From: Dyadobacter sp. CY323
Lineage (GTDB): Bacteria; Bacteroidota; Bacteroidia; Cytophagales; Spirosomataceae
DNA: 64,000 bases
Direction: 5' to 3'
Assembly (NCBI RefSeq): GCF_021390245.1
Contig: NZ_JAJUXH010000001.1
Coordinates: 1-64,000 of the forward strand
The notes beneath the pieces were generated by a model. It saw only the letters and a program-made list of their open reading frames with translations. It had not been told where the DNA came from and searched no databases. The first letter of the stretch is position 1. Each line of letters starts with the position of its first letter. The translations under genes and the position numbers were made by a program. Shown piece by piece: positions 53,400 to 63,385 of the stretch.

Positions 53400-56300
53400 T
53401 TACTGGTGAACAACATCTACGACGATGTCTTTGTAAACCACATTTTTATCGGCAATCTGCTGTGCGAGCGTGATACCGCGGCCTTCCAATGCTTTTTTGA
53501 AGTCTGTCGGCATCACTTTCACAAATTGCTTCACGGATTCTCCCCAGTTCTGGATCAGCTGGAAAGCAATATTACTGGTTGTATACTGGAAATGTTTGTC
53601 CAGGTATTCGCGGAGGATACTCTGATCTTCTTCGTTCAAGGCATCGAGCGTAACCATTTCCATATTCACTTTTTCTCTGAATGTTCCGGTTTTATCCAAA
53701 ACATAGGCAACACCGCCAGACATACCAGCCGCAAAGTTGCGACCTGTTTCACCCAGGATGACAGCCAAGCCACCGGTCATATATTCAAGACCGTGATCTC
53801 CCACACCTTCTACTACCACCTTCGCACCTGAGTTACGCACACAAAAACGTTCGCCTGCAGTTCCGCGAATGTACGCGTCGCCGGAAGTCGCGCCGTAAAA
53901 CGCTACGTTTCCAATGATGATGTTTTCTTCTGGTTTAAATTTCGAATCCCGGTCCGGATAAACGATCAGTTCAGCGCCGCAAAGCCCTTTTCCGAAATAA
54001 TCATTCGCATCACCTTCAAGTTCCAAACGAACACCGTTGGTATTGAATGCGCCGAAACTTTGTCCGGCTGTACCACGGAATTTGAAATGGATATTGCCTT
54101 TTGGCAAACCTGCACCCCCGTGTTTTTTTGATATCTCATTCGAAAGCATGGTTCCCAATGACCGGTTCAGGTTGTTTACAGCAAATTCACCATAAACCTC
54201 TTCCTGATTCTCCAAAGCGGCTTTCGCAGTCCTGATCAGATCAATATCCAAAATGGAACCGATGCCATGATCCTGCTCTTCCTGCTTGAACTGAGCTACC
54301 GACAGGTCGCCTTCTTTATATAAGATCGCATCGAAATTCAGATTTTTGTATTTCCAATGCTTGATATCGTTTCTTAATTCGAGGTACTGAGCTTGTCCTA
54401 CCATTTCATTTACGGTTCGGAAACCAAGCTGTGCCATGATCTCACGCAACTCCTCGGCCATGAATGTGAACATGTTTACCACATGCTCCGGCTTTCCAGA
54501 GAATAATGCGCGAAGTTCTTTACGTTGGGTCGCAACACCAACCGGACATGTATTCAAATGGCATTTACGCATCATGATACAACCAGCCGCAACCAATGCG
54601 GCAGTGGCCACGCCCCATTCTTCCGCGCCGAGCAATGCAGCAATCGCTAAGTCGCGACCGGTACGCAATTGTCCATCCGCCTGAACGGTCACACGTCCTC
54701 GCAGTTTATTTTTTACCAAAGTCTGATGCGTTTCGGCCAATCCAAGCTCCCAGGGTAAGCCCGCGTGGCGGATCGAACTCAATGGAGATGCGCCGGTCCC
54801 GCCATCGTAGCCTGAGATCAGAATGTGATCGGCATGTGCTTTGGCAACTCCGGAGGCTACGGTACCGACTCCGGCCTCTGAAACCAGTTTCACACTGATC
54901 CTCGCGGCACGGTTTGCATTTTTAAGGTCAAAAATCAGCTGCGCCAAATCCTCGATCGAATAAATATCGTGGTGGGGCGGGGGAGAAATCAACCCTACAC
55001 CTGGTGTGGAGTGGCGCGTACGACCGATCCAGTCATCGACTTTGAAGCCCGGAAGCTGCCCGCCTTCACCCGGTTTTGCACCTTGTGCGGTTTTAATCTG
55101 TAATTCACCTGCGTTGCTCAGGTAATGGCTCGTTACCCCGAAACGTCCGGACGCAACTTGTTTGATCTGCGAATTCATCCAGTCGCCATTAGGCATCCGG
55201 TTGTAACGCAGCTCATCTTCACCACCTTCACCCGAGTTGGATTTTCCGCCAATGCGGTTCATCGCAATCGCCAGCGTAGTATGCGCTTCCCATGAAATGG
55301 AGCCGAATGACATGGCTCCGGTAGCAAAGCGTTTGAAGATATTCTCAACCGGCTCTACTTCTTCCAGAGGAATTGCATTGCCTTTTTTGAATCTTAATAA
55401 TCCACGGAGCGTCAGTGCCTTGTGGCTCTGGTCGTCGATCAGTTTGGAGTATTTCTTAAACTGCTCGTAGCTCGCAGTGCGGGTGGACTGTTGCAGCAAA
55501 TGCACCGATTGCGGGTTGAAAATGTGTGCTTCACCGCGCTGTTTCCACTGGTAAACACCACCTACTTCCAGTCTTGGCTTTTGCTCGGGATTTTCATGAT
55601 AGGCCACTTTGTGACGCACCAGAATTTCGCGTGCGATCTCAGGAATGCCCATACCGCTGATACGCGAGATGGTACCTGTGAAATATTTGTCGATTACATC
55701 CTTGTTCAAGCCCACACATTCGAAGATCTGCGCTCCCTGGTAAGATTGCAGGGTCGAGATTCCCATTTTAGAGAAAATCTTCAAAAGCTCCTTGTTAACG
55801 GCCTTGATATAGTTGTAATGCAGTTTTTCATCGGTAAACTCGCCATCGATCATGCCTTTTCGGTTCATGTGTGAAAGCGTTTCGAATGCCATGTAAGGGC
55901 AGATCCCCGCCGCTCCGTAGCCGATCAATGTCGCTACATGATGGGTTTCCCAAACATCACCCGCTTCTACCAGCAAGCCTACTTTGCCTCTCAGTCCTTC
56001 GCGGATCAGGTGGTGGTGAATAGTTGCGGTTGCCAGCAAGGAAGGAATCGGTGCGTGGTCGGAGTCGATGGCGCGGTCGGAGAGGATAAGGATCTCAAAT
56101 CCGTCCTCGATGGCATCTACCGCGTAACGGCAGATTCTGTCCAATGCTCTTTCCAATGCTTTTCCTTCCTGGTCTGCACGGAAATAGGTGTTGATGGTTT
56201 TGGCCTGAAAACCGTCTTTGTCAACAAAACGCAGCTTGTCGAATTCCTGCACGGAAAGTATCGGGTGCGGCAATGCGATCTGGCGGCAATGCTTTGGTGT

Positions 56301-58007
56301 TTCTGTGAGAATGTTTTCTGTGCTTCCTACAAACGAGATCAGCGACATAATCGCACGCTCGCGGATCGAGTCGATCGGCGGGTTGGTAACCTGCGCGAAA
56401 AGCTGTTTGAAATAGGTAGACAAATGCTGACTTTGCTCGGAAAGTACCGCCAGCGGGCTGTCCGTGCCCATTGATCCGATCGCCTCCAAACCCGTTTGCG
56501 CCATCGGTGCGAGGATCATACGCAAGTCTTCGGACGTATAACCGAATGCTACCTGACGTTTCAGTAATGCATTTTCGTCATAGGCACGGTATGTACGGAT
56601 CGGGTGATCCAGTGCATCTACATGTAGTTTATTGTCTTCCAGCCACTTCTGATAAGGCTGAGCTTTGCAAATCTGGGATTTAATTTCTTCATCAGGAATA
56701 ATGCGGCCCTGTTCCATATCCACCACGAACATACGTCCTGGTTGCAGGCGGCCTTTGGTCACTACTCTTGCCTGATCTACTTCCAACACACCTGCCTCAG
56801 AGGCCATAATGATGGTATCGTCGTCGAGTACCCAGTAACGGGACGGGCGCAGACCGTTGCGGTCAAGCGTAGCACCTACCATTTTACCATCGGTGAAGGA
56901 AATGGAAGCAGGTCCGTCCCAAGGCTCCATAATCGCCGCGTGGTATTCGTAAAATGCCTTACGATCAGGGTCCATTTGTTCGTTACCGTCCCAGGCTTCG
57001 GGGATCAACATCATCATCACGTGTGGCAATGAGCGGCCCGAAAGATGCAGCAATTCAATTGCATTGTCGAGGTTGGCCGAGTCGGACTGGTTCCTGTCGC
57101 AGATCGGCAGGAGCATATCCATTTCTTCTTTGGAGAAAAAATTCGATTCAAACGATTTTTCGCCGGCACGGATCCAGTTTACATTCCCTTTTACAGTATT
57201 GATCTCACCATTGTGCGCAATGTAGCGGAATGGCTGGGCAAGTTCCCACGAAGGAAATGTATTGGTCGAAAATCGGGAATGGACAACTGCCAATGCAGAA
57301 ACCACCGATTCGTTTTCCAGGTCCGGGAAGTAATATTTAAGCTGCGCAGTGGTAAGCTGGCCTTTATATGAAATGGTACGGCACGATAGCGAAGAATAAT
57401 AGAAGCTTTTCGCGCCACCTTTTACGGTGTCTTTAATGAGCCGGGTAGAAACCTGGCGGAGGATGAACAGCTTTCTTTCAAAAGCCATATCATCTGTAAC
57501 GTCATCCGGCCGTTTGATGAAAACCTGTTCTACGAAAGGCTCAACGGATAAGGAACCTTCTCCCAATGTATTATTGAGGGTAGGCACTTTTCTATAACCG
57601 AGCACGGTAAGGCCGAGCTTTTTGGCCTTCCGGTTCAAGATGTCCCGGCACTCTTCACGCATGGTATCTTCACCCGGAAAGAAAATCATTCCCACACCAT
57701 ATTCTCCGGCAAAGGGAAGCTGAAAGCCCAGCTTCGTGGTTTCTTCTACAAAAAACTCGTGAGGAATCTGAATTAAAATTCCGGCGCCATCACCCGTATT
57801 CGGATCGAAGCCAGTAGCACCCCGGTGTTCCATACGCTCTAACATATGAATAGCGTCCGCCACGATCTGGTGTGACTTACGGCCCTTAATGTTAGCCCGG
57901 AAACCGATTCCACATGCATCGTGCTCGAATTCCGGACGGTATAGTCCCTGATTTTCTACGTTTGGTTCAGACATTTGCGACATTATCGAGATTGTAGTAA
58001 TTGACAA
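53400..58007 (-). CDS. gltB: Glutamate synthase large subunit
   Basis: Converts glutamine plus 2-oxoglutarate to two glutamates. The amidotransferase Cys is in EHDACGIGF (~32); the enzyme is usually processed so this Cys becomes N-terminal, leaving a short propeptide here. SRFSTNTFPSWELAQPF and AHNGEINTVKGN hold glutaminase residues. SISWEAHTTLAIAMNRIGGK and SGYDGGTGASPLSSIRHAG lie in the FMN synthase domain, and CIMMRKCHLNTCPVG holds the 3Fe-4S cysteines. The C-terminal domain (FRGTAGQSFGAF) is beta-helical. 1535 aa is normal. The start is likely at one of the ATGs at codons 1, 9 or 12. Confidence 0.97.
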   Translation of the reverse strand: MSITTISIMSQMSEPNVENQGLYRPEFEHDACGIGFRANIKGRKSHQIVADAIHMLERMEHRGATGFDPNTGDGAGILIQIPHEFFVEETTKLGFQLPFAGEYGVGMIFFPGEDTMREECRDILNRKAKKLGLTVLGYRKVPTLNNTLGEGSLSVEPFVEQVFIKRPDDVTDDMAFERKLFILRQVSTRLIKDTVKGGAKSFYYSSLSCRTISYKGQLTTAQLKYYFPDLENESVVSALAVVHSRFSTNTFPSWELAQPFRYIAHNGEINTVKGNVNWIRAGEKSFESNFFSKEEMDMLLPICDRNQSDSANLDNAIELLHLSGRSLPHVMMMLIPEAWDGNEQMDPDRKAFYEYHAAIMEPWDGPASISFTDGKMVGATLDRNGLRPSRYWVLDDDTIIMASEAGVLEVDQARVVTKGRLQPGRMFVVDMEQGRIIPDEEIKSQICKAQPYQKWLEDNKLHVDALDHPIRTYRAYDENALLKRQVAFGYTSEDLRMILAPMAQTGLEAIGSMGTDSPLAVLSEQSQHLSTYFKQLFAQVTNPPIDSIRERAIMSLISFVGSTENILTETPKHCRQIALPHPILSVQEFDKLRFVDKDGFQAKTINTYFRADQEGKALERALDRICRYAVDAIEDGFEILILSDRAIDSDHAPIPSLLATATIHHHLIREGLRGKVGLLVEAGDVWETHHVATLIGYGAAGICPYMAFETLSHMNRKGMIDGEFTDEKLHYNYIKAVNKELLKIFSKMGISTLQSYQGAQIFECVGLNKDVIDKYFTGTISRISGMGIPEIAREILVRHKVAYHENPEQKPRLEVGGVYQWKQRGEAHIFNPQSVHLLQQSTRTASYEQFKKYSKLIDDQSHKALTLRGLLRFKKGNAIPLEEVEPVENIFKRFATGAMSFGSISWEAHTTLAIAMNRIGGKSNSGEGGEDELRYNRMPNGDWMNSQIKQVASGRFGVTSHYLSNAGELQIKTAQGAKPGEGGQLPGFKVDDWIGRTRHSTPGVGLISPPPHHDIYSIEDLAQLIFDLKNANRAARISVKLVSEAGVGTVASGVAKAHADHILISGYDGGTGASPLSSIRHAGLPWELGLAETHQTLVKNKLRGRVTVQADGQLRTGRDLAIAALLGAEEWGVATAALVAAGCIMMRKCHLNTCPVGVATQRKELRALFSGKPEHVVNMFTFMAEELREIMAQLGFRTVNEMVGQAQYLELRNDIKHWKYKNLNFDAILYKEGDLSVAQFKQEEQDHGIGSILDIDLIRTAKAALENQEEVYGEFAVNNLNRSLGTMLSNEISKKHGGAGLPKGNIHFKFRGTAGQSFGAFNTNGVRLELEGDANDYFGKGLCGAELIVYPDRDSKFKPEENIIIGNVAFYGATSGDAYIRGTAGERFCVRNSGAKVVVEGVGDHGLEYMTGGLAVILGETGRNFAAGMSGGVAYVLDKTGTFREKVNMEMVTLDALNEEDQSILREYLDKHFQYTTSNIAFQLIQNWGESVKQFVKVMPTDFKKALEGRGITLAQQIADKNVVYKDIVVDVVHQ

Positions 58008-58303
58008 ATTCGTAATTAGAATTTGTTTAAATAAGCGGTTAGAAAAAAGTGCAAAACCAGCGTTCTGGTATGAATAGGGTAAAGCCTCGCAAGATAACCA
58101 TAAAAAATATTTGGCTTAATATGCGAATGGCAAAATTTTCTACTACCCGTTATTTTTGATAGTTTAGTTACAAAATTTATAGAAATATTGATAACAGTTT
58201 AAAGATCCAGCCAATTGGTTGCCAAAATCATATCTAAATTTTAGGATTTTAGAAACTTGGAAGATTACAAATAGAGTCTTTGGAAAGTATAATATGGAAG
58301 TCG

Positions 58304-58352
58304 GCTATCAGCTATCAGCTATTAGCTGTTGGCTGTTAGCTGTTAGCTATTG
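58304..58352. repeat. GCT(A/G)TTAGCTGTT-type repeat tract
   Basis: About six partly degenerate copies of a 7-8 base word (gctatca, gctatta, gctgtt) occur in a row. Similar words lie at 50012-50036 and 50080-50092 near tatD. They may be an intergenic repeat family of this genome; a tandem array of unit 7 is visible here. Confidence 0.6.
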
Positions 58353-58413
58353 GTATTCGTTGTTTGATAGTCCAGTCACAACTAATGACGAGGTGTGACT
58401 ACAGATGACAAAA

Positions 58414-58443
58414 AAACGTCCGACTCCGGGGAGCAGGACGTTT
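58414..58443 (-). terminator. Terminator of the STAS gene
   Basis: Arms aaacgtcc (58414-58421) and ggacgttt (58436-58443) with an inner ctcc/ggag extension. On the minus strand it lies after the STAS stop and ends in T's. Confidence 0.7.
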
Positions 58444-58473
58444 GAGTGACTTTTTTATCTTAATGGACTGTGA

Positions 58474-58896
58474 TCAAGGTTCTTTTGACTCGCTTACACC
58501 TTCGTAATCTTCGTCATCGTAGTCATCATCCCCTGCACCGAATTCGTTTTCCAGGTTATTCATGAAAACCGCGTCGATGGCTTCTTCTTTGGTAGGTAAT
58601 ACTTGAAGATCCGGGATTTTTAAACTTTCTAGAAGGTCGATGAAATCGTCGTCCCGGGTTACAATCACCAGTAGTCCCAGATCATTCGAACAGAGCCAGT
58701 TGATTTTCTTTAATATGATCGTTCCCGCTGCGTCTACGGATTTAACAGTCTGCATGTTGACGATCAGACTGTGGTAACCTTCTCGGAAAAGGCCTTTCAC
58801 GGTTTCTTCAAATGAAGCCGGAATATCCTGTGCAAATGCCGTTTCCTCGAGTTCGATGAAAACGTATTGCTCTTTCTTTTCCAGTTTGTAATTCAT
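58474..58896 (-). CDS. STAS-domain-like protein with acidic tail
   Basis: 140 aa. Residues 1-110 fit a STAS/anti-sigma antagonist fold: [40 protein letters not shown] (the strand-turn-helix core where a phosphorylatable Ser/Thr often lies), then [21 protein letters not shown] long acidic tail follows ([18 protein letters not shown]). It could be a regulator or membrane-associated protein. It is followed by a terminator; purC is upstream. Confidence 0.7.
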   Translation of the reverse strand: MNYKLEKKEQYVFIELEETAFAQDIPASFEETVKGLFREGYHSLIVNMQTVKSVDAAGTIILKKINWLCSNDLGLLVIVTRDDDFIDLLESLKIPDLQVLPTKEEAIDAVFMNNLENEFGAGDDDYDDEDYEGVSESKEP

Positions 58897-58950
58897 TGCA
58901 GTATTTGTTTTGTCGAAATAATAAGTTCAAAATGGGATCTGATGAATCGA

Positions 58951-59886
58951 TTATAAAGATCTGGCAATGGCCGCTTCAATGCGTTTTAATGGATTGTCCA
59001 GATTGTTTTTCTGGAATTTGTTGCCTGTTACTTTTTCAAATAACTCGATATACCGATCTGAGATCAACTGAACCCGCTCATCCGTCATTTCCGGCACGTT
59101 TTGTCCTTCTTTTCCCTGGAAACCATTTTGAATCAGCCATTCTCTTACAAATTCCTTGCTAAGCTGTTTCTGGGGAATTCCGGCAGTTTGATTTTCCTGA
59201 TAAACATCCTGATAAAAATACCGTGAAGAATCGGGGGTATGGATCTCGTCGATCAGGTAAATAATGCCATCCAGCTGCCCGAACTCATATTTTGTATCCA
59301 CCAGGATCAAGCCCTGGTCCGCTGCCATTTCGGTTCCTTTTGCAAATAATGCCAGCGTATATTTTTCCAGATGTGCGTAGTCGTCCTCACTTACCAATCC
59401 CTGCGCAAGAATCTCCTCACGCGAAATGTCTTCATCATGTCCCTCGTGGGCTTTCGTCGTCGGCGTAATGATCGGCTCGGGGAGCTTGTCGTTTTCTTTC
59501 AATCCGTCCGGAAGTGACACGCCACAAACGGTACGTTTTCCCAATGAATATTCCCGCCATGCATGACCGGCCAGATAACCCCTCACAACCATCTCTACCG
59601 GGTAGGCCTGACATTTGATACCGATGCTCACATTCGGGTCCGGCACTTCTTCAAGCCAGTTCGGCACAATGCCCGATGTCGCATTCAAAAAGTGTGCTGC
59701 GATCTGGTTCAGTACCTGTCCTTTATATGGGATTGCCCTCGGCAGGATTACGTCAAATGCAGAAATGCGGTCGGTAGCAACCATCACGAGTCGTTTCTCA
59801 AAGGCATAAACGTCGCGGACTTTTCCCTTATAAAACCCAGTCTGACCAGGAAATTGAAAATTTGTTTCGGGTATACTGTTCATCAT
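58951..59886 (-). CDS. purC: SAICAR synthase
   Basis: Joins CAIR and aspartate in purine synthesis. 311 aa, of the longer type: [20 protein letters not shown] (ATP loop), [40 protein letters not shown] (substrate Arg region), [15 protein letters not shown] and [20 protein letters not shown]. All family motifs are present. Leftward, 12 bases from the TPR gene upstream, so it may share its transcript. Confidence 0.95.
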   Translation of the reverse strand: MMNSIPETNFQFPGQTGFYKGKVRDVYAFEKRLVMVATDRISAFDVILPRAIPYKGQVLNQIAAHFLNATSGIVPNWLEEVPDPNVSIGIKCQAYPVEMVVRGYLAGHAWREYSLGKRTVCGVSLPDGLKENDKLPEPIITPTTKAHEGHDEDISREEILAQGLVSEDDYAHLEKYTLALFAKGTEMAADQGLILVDTKYEFGQLDGIIYLIDEIHTPDSSRYFYQDVYQENQTAGIPQKQLSKEFVREWLIQNGFQGKEGQNVPEMTDERVQLISDRYIELFEKVTGNKFQKNNLDNPLKRIEAAIARSL

Positions 59887-59898
59887 TTGTTAAAAAAA

Positions 59899-60618
59899 TT
59901 ACCACTCGATTTCTTCCTTTTTGTCGGTCATTTTGTTGTATTGCTTCCGTCGGAGCTGGTAAATATATTGGCTTTCGTTTGATTTCATGGCATCCAGGAT
60001 TGCCCTCGCCTGGTCTTCCGACATATTCATTGCTTTGAGGCTTTTCAATAATTCTTCCTTTTTTACATCTTCCGCCACTTCTCTGGTTTCAGGTTTAGGC
60101 TCCGGCTGGCTGGTTTGATTGTTCTGTTGCGTTACCTGTTCATTCGACTTTTGCTTCTTTGTTCGAATGTCGGAAGGTTGTTCCATTCCTGAGAAATGCT
60201 TTTTCAAGATAATGTAATCGGCCCGTGCCACACCATTGCCTGATTCCAGCATGAGAGCTGATTTCAGGCTGGTTAGCGCGCCTGCCGTATCTTTTTGGCT
60301 CACCTGAATGAGTGCAATCTGGCAATTTGCAATAGAGGCAATTGTGTTGTCATCGATATCGCTGAGCAGCTGATAGTGTTTCAATGCTTTTGTAAAATCC
60401 CCCAGTTCGTAATAGGAATGTGCGAGGTTTAACCTTGCTGCCGGATCTGAAAAAATTGAGCCGTATGCTATCTGCTGGTACAAATCCGCGGACCGGGAGA
60501 ATTGCTTGTTATTATATGCCTCCTCGGCGGCCAGTTTCCGCTGGTTGGATTTGGTGATCGAATCAAAAGTCCGGTTATCCCAAAGCCAGAGCATGACATA
60601 AAGAATAAGTGCCGTCAT
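59899..60618 (-). CDS. batC: TPR protein, BatC-like
   Basis: An N-terminal membrane helix (MTALILYVMLWLWDN) is followed by three TPR units (YNNKQFSRSADLYQQIAYGS; AARLNLAHSYYELGDFTKAL; IALIQVSQKDTAGALTSL). The middle has NQTSQPEPKPE and a C-terminal EQARAILDAMKSNESQYIYQ helix, the usual end of BatC. In Bacteroidota the Bat operon (BatA-E) gives oxygen or stress tolerance; this follows a VWA gene, matching BatB-BatC order. MoxR and BatA are absent in view. The symbol rests on architecture and order. Confidence 0.75.
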   Translation of the reverse strand: MTALILYVMLWLWDNRTFDSITKSNQRKLAAEEAYNNKQFSRSADLYQQIAYGSIFSDPAARLNLAHSYYELGDFTKALKHYQLLSDIDDNTIASIANCQIALIQVSQKDTAGALTSLKSALMLESGNGVARADYIILKKHFSGMEQPSDIRTKKQKSNEQVTQQNNQTSQPEPKPETREVAEDVKKEELLKSLKAMNMSEDQARAILDAMKSNESQYIYQLRRKQYNKMTDKKEEIEW

Positions 60619-60656
60619 ATCGAACCGTGTTTTGGCACAAAAATAAGCATTGATCC

Positions 60657-61619
60657 TTAGAGTCGGAATGTTCCGATGGTAATTAAAACGTCGAACAGGA
60701 TCAGGATTAATGCCGCACCCAGAAAATAGTAGTATTTGTTACTGACAACCGTGATCGTCCGGGAATCGACCAGCGTTCCTTCGGCTTGATCAATGTCATT
60801 GATAAGTCTTGGAATGTCGTTTTTAGTGTTATTCAACTCATAGTAACTCCCCCTGGATGCGCTGGTGAGGGTTTTAAGGAAGTTCTCGTCCAGTGCGCTG
60901 ATAACCAGCCTGTCTTTTTTGTCCATGAGCGGTTTCCCGTTCTGCTGGATACTGATGCCGATCTTGGTACCTACTCCCACCGCGTAAACCCCGATGCCAA
61001 ACCGTCTCAGGTTGTTATAAAGTGCGTTGCTGCATCCGAAATCACTTTCTCCATCCGTAAATAGTACCATTATTTTAGCACGTCCCGTCGGGTCGGGTAC
61101 GTTCATGAGTTTGTTGTAAGCCAGCTCGGCCGCCCCGCAGACATTGGTTCCGCTGGTGGGAAGCAGGTCGGTTTGAAGGGATTGGATAAAAAGTTCGAGA
61201 GCCGCGTTATCGTAAGTCAGCGGAACGTGAATGAATGCTTCGTTGGAAAAGATGATGATCCCGATCCGGTTTGAGCGCTCATTCTGGATAAACCGGTTTA
61301 TCTCAAACTTCACTTTTTCCAGCCGGGAGGGGGTAACATCCGCGGCATCCATGGACTTGGAAAGATCGACGATCAGAAATATATCCTTGCCTTTTGCCTG
61401 GATGTCCCGCTCCGCCTCGCCGAACGAAGGTCCAAGCAAACTGATGATCAATAATGAGAATGTGATGCTTCTTAAAAAGAGTTTGATGATGAGCGTCCGG
61501 GCGGTGGTTTGCAACTGCCGGGCAATGCGGACTGTGCGGATAATGTAGGTAACGTAAGCTAAAATGAATAAAAATATAAAAAAATATTCCGTGGTGCCAA
61601 AGGGATAATTCCAGTTCAT
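60657..61619 (-). CDS. batB: VWA-domain membrane protein, BatB-like
   Basis: N-terminal helices (EYFFIFLFILAYVTYIIRTV, LFLRSITFSLLIISLLGPSF), a von Willebrand A domain with the MIDAS motifs DLSKS (~87), SGTN (~163) and LFTDGES (~193), and a C-terminal helix (YYYFLGAALILILFDVLITI). This is the Bat/CoxE-like Bacteroidota arrangement, likely binding partners through a metal. The partner gene is the TPR gene 38 bases downstream. Neither MoxR nor BatA lies upstream, where three tRNAs are found instead, so this may be a split operon. Confidence 0.85.
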   Translation of the reverse strand: MNWNYPFGTTEYFFIFLFILAYVTYIIRTVRIARQLQTTARTLIIKLFLRSITFSLLIISLLGPSFGEAERDIQAKGKDIFLIVDLSKSMDAADVTPSRLEKVKFEINRFIQNERSNRIGIIIFSNEAFIHVPLTYDNAALELFIQSLQTDLLPTSGTNVCGAAELAYNKLMNVPDPTGRAKIMVLFTDGESDFGCSNALYNNLRRFGIGVYAVGVGTKIGISIQQNGKPLMDKKDRLVISALDENFLKTLTSASRGSYYELNNTKNDIPRLINDIDQAEGTLVDSRTITVVSNKYYYFLGAALILILFDVLITIGTFRL

Positions 61620-61749
61620 AATGAACGATTTGGGTAATTTTAATCTTTGCCAAAAATAGGCATTTGCGGCTTCTGATAAAGTTTTTTTGAATGAATGTTT
61701 GTTTTTCTGAGAGGCAACCTTCTATATTTGCAACCCAGAACGGAAAGAA

Positions 61750-61836
61750 GGAGGGATGGGTGAGTGGCTGAAACCAGTAGTTTGCTAAACTGCCGTACTC
61801 GCAAGGGTACCGCGGGTTCGAATCCCGCTTCCTCTA
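61750..61836 (+). tRNA. tRNA-Ser(GCU)
   Basis: GGAGGGA pairs with TTCCTCT (two G-U), with a class II variable arm. The anticodon loop TTGCTAA gives GCT. T-arm GCGGG-TTCGAAT-CCCGC. Discriminator A, no encoded CCA. Confidence 0.92.
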
Positions 61837-61900
61837 CACGTCTTCTGGAAGTTTTAAAAAATGGCTCTAAAACTGACGAAATCAGGGGCTGATATTACCT

Positions 61901-61975
<75 letters not shown>

Positions 61976-62032
61976 AACAAAAGGCAGTCAGCCGTATGCA
62001 GATACTGCTAGCTGCCTTTTTCTTTTGGTTAC

Positions 62033-62106
62033 GGTCCGGTAGCTCAGCTGGATAGAGCAGCTGCCTTCTAAGCAGCAGGTCATGTGTTCGAATCACATCC
62101 GGATCA
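62033..62106 (+). tRNA. tRNA-Arg(UCU)
   Basis: GGTCCGG pairs with CCGGATC (one G-U). Anticodon stem CTGCC/... with loop CTTCTAA gives TCT. T-arm ATGTG-TTCGAAT-CACAT. Discriminator A. The three tRNAs form a rightward cluster with a hairpin between Pro and Arg (near 61979-62025). Confidence 0.95.
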
Positions 62107-62109
62107 CGT

Positions 62110-62131
62110 AAAGCACACGAAAGTGTGCTTT
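62110..62131 (+). terminator. Terminator of the tRNA cluster
   Basis: 9-bp arms (aaagcacac/gtgtgcttt) around a gaaa tetraloop, then T-run. Confidence 0.85.
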
Positions 62132-62226
62132 TTTTGTTTTGAAAGAGTCGGCTGTCAAGCTGGCTCTTTTTTGTTTTTTTTCTCTAATTTGAGCGGCGTT
62201 GCCAGTTTGTGAATTACCCTGCTCAT

Positions 62227-63234
62227 ATGAAACAGCTTTACCGGAGAATAAAAGACCGTTTATATAAGGTCTGGCTGAAATACAGGCCTCTTTTTTACGT
62301 CTATTTTGCCTTCATCATTTTGCTGATCGTCTCGATCATCTATCGGGATTCTTACACAAACATGGTCGAAAAGGAGTGGGATTTGGGAGAGGGTTTTGTG
62401 TTGTCCTGGCAATCGTCTCTTTTTCAGGATTTGCTCTTTTTCGGCTTCACAGGTTTCCTAAGTATGATTATCACGACCCGGGAACCTCATCAGGAAAATT
62501 TCGATACCAGGGTGCACGCCATTGCAAACGCATTAAATGTAGGCTCGCGGACGAAAGATTTTATCAAGCGTGAAATTGAGGATCTGATGGTTTTCAATGA
62601 AAAAACAACCGTCAACCTCACTATCGAGAATGCCTACCCCGATAAAAATCTTCTTGAACTATACTACGAGCGAACGACCATCAAGTCAAATATGTGTTCC
62701 GATGTGCCTCAGGACGCGAAATTGAGAACCAATATTGTTCCCGGGCCGGATTACCATGGCGACTACGGGTACCTGAAAGTGCTCACTTATCAGTATATGA
62801 AGGACGAATCAAAACGAATCGACGTTCACACAGGGAGCGTATATAAGTTCAGTCCGAAGGGATTTCTGGACAAGCGTACCGTGCCCATTGAGCCGCATGG
62901 ATCGATTTTACAAACTTTGGCTTACAACCTTTACTGTCCATTTAATGGCTCAAAAGACAATATGCAGGACGTGTTTTTTACCGGCGATTTGCTTTTCACT
63001 GAGAAGTTTACGCTCACACTAAAAAATAAAACAAATTCGACGATCAAGTTCGATTTTTCTTACCCAAACCGGGCGCAGCCAAAGAGCAAGAACCATCAGT
63101 TACCGCCATCGATTACCGGTTCCGGGCAAATTGAACCGGGGTCTCAAAATAATAGAAAGAAGGATGCGACAATTGTCGTGTCAGATAAGTATCTTTCTAA
63201 ATCAGACCAATTTCAAATCTTTTTTTACACTTAA
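62227..63234 (+). CDS. Membrane protein, about 335 aa, unknown
   Basis: ATG 62227 (MKQLYRRIKDRLYKVWLKYR) leads into two membrane helices (FYVYFAFIILLIVSIIYRDS, SLFQDLLFFGFTGFLSMIIT). The soluble part, after residue 80, is beta-rich (TTVNLTIENAYPDKNLLELY, GDLLFTEKFTLTLKNKTNST). No known family is seen. The basic start and N-terminal helices suggest inner membrane insertion with a cytoplasmic domain. An upstream ATG at 62209 adds six residues. It is not clearly linked to neighbours. Confidence 0.6.
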   Translation: MKQLYRRIKDRLYKVWLKYRPLFYVYFAFIILLIVSIIYRDSYTNMVEKEWDLGEGFVLSWQSSLFQDLLFFGFTGFLSMIITTREPHQENFDTRVHAIANALNVGSRTKDFIKREIEDLMVFNEKTTVNLTIENAYPDKNLLELYYERTTIKSNMCSDVPQDAKLRTNIVPGPDYHGDYGYLKVLTYQYMKDESKRIDVHTGSVYKFSPKGFLDKRTVPIEPHGSILQTLAYNLYCPFNGSKDNMQDVFFTGDLLFTEKFTLTLKNKTNSTIKFDFSYPNRAQPKSKNHQLPPSITGSGQIEPGSQNNRKKDATIVVSDKYLSKSDQFQIFFYT

Positions 63235-63300
63235 ACCTTTCAGCTATGTGCAATGCAATTAAAGACCCAGGGAATAACTAATCGATTAGATTATTTCGAA

Positions 63301-63331
63301 ACCCCGGGCTGGTTAAAGTCCGACCCGGGGT
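63301..63331. terminator. GC-rich hairpin between convergent genes
   Basis: 8-bp arms (accccggg at 63301-63308, cccggggt at 63324-63331). No strong T-run follows, so it may act on both strands only weakly. Confidence 0.5.
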
Positions 63332-63385
63332 AACAAATATTTTCTTGCCTAACCGCACAAGTCATTTACAGCCCTGCGAAACCAG

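Larger units (their letters stand above)
58008..58473. other. Intergenic region upstream of gltB with short repeats
   Basis: 466 bases without a supported frame. It must hold the gltB promoter on the minus strand. The first 250 bases are AT-rich; 58304-58352 is a run of related GCTATTAGCTGTTAGC-type words; 58414-58443 is a terminator for the STAS gene. Confidence 0.6.
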
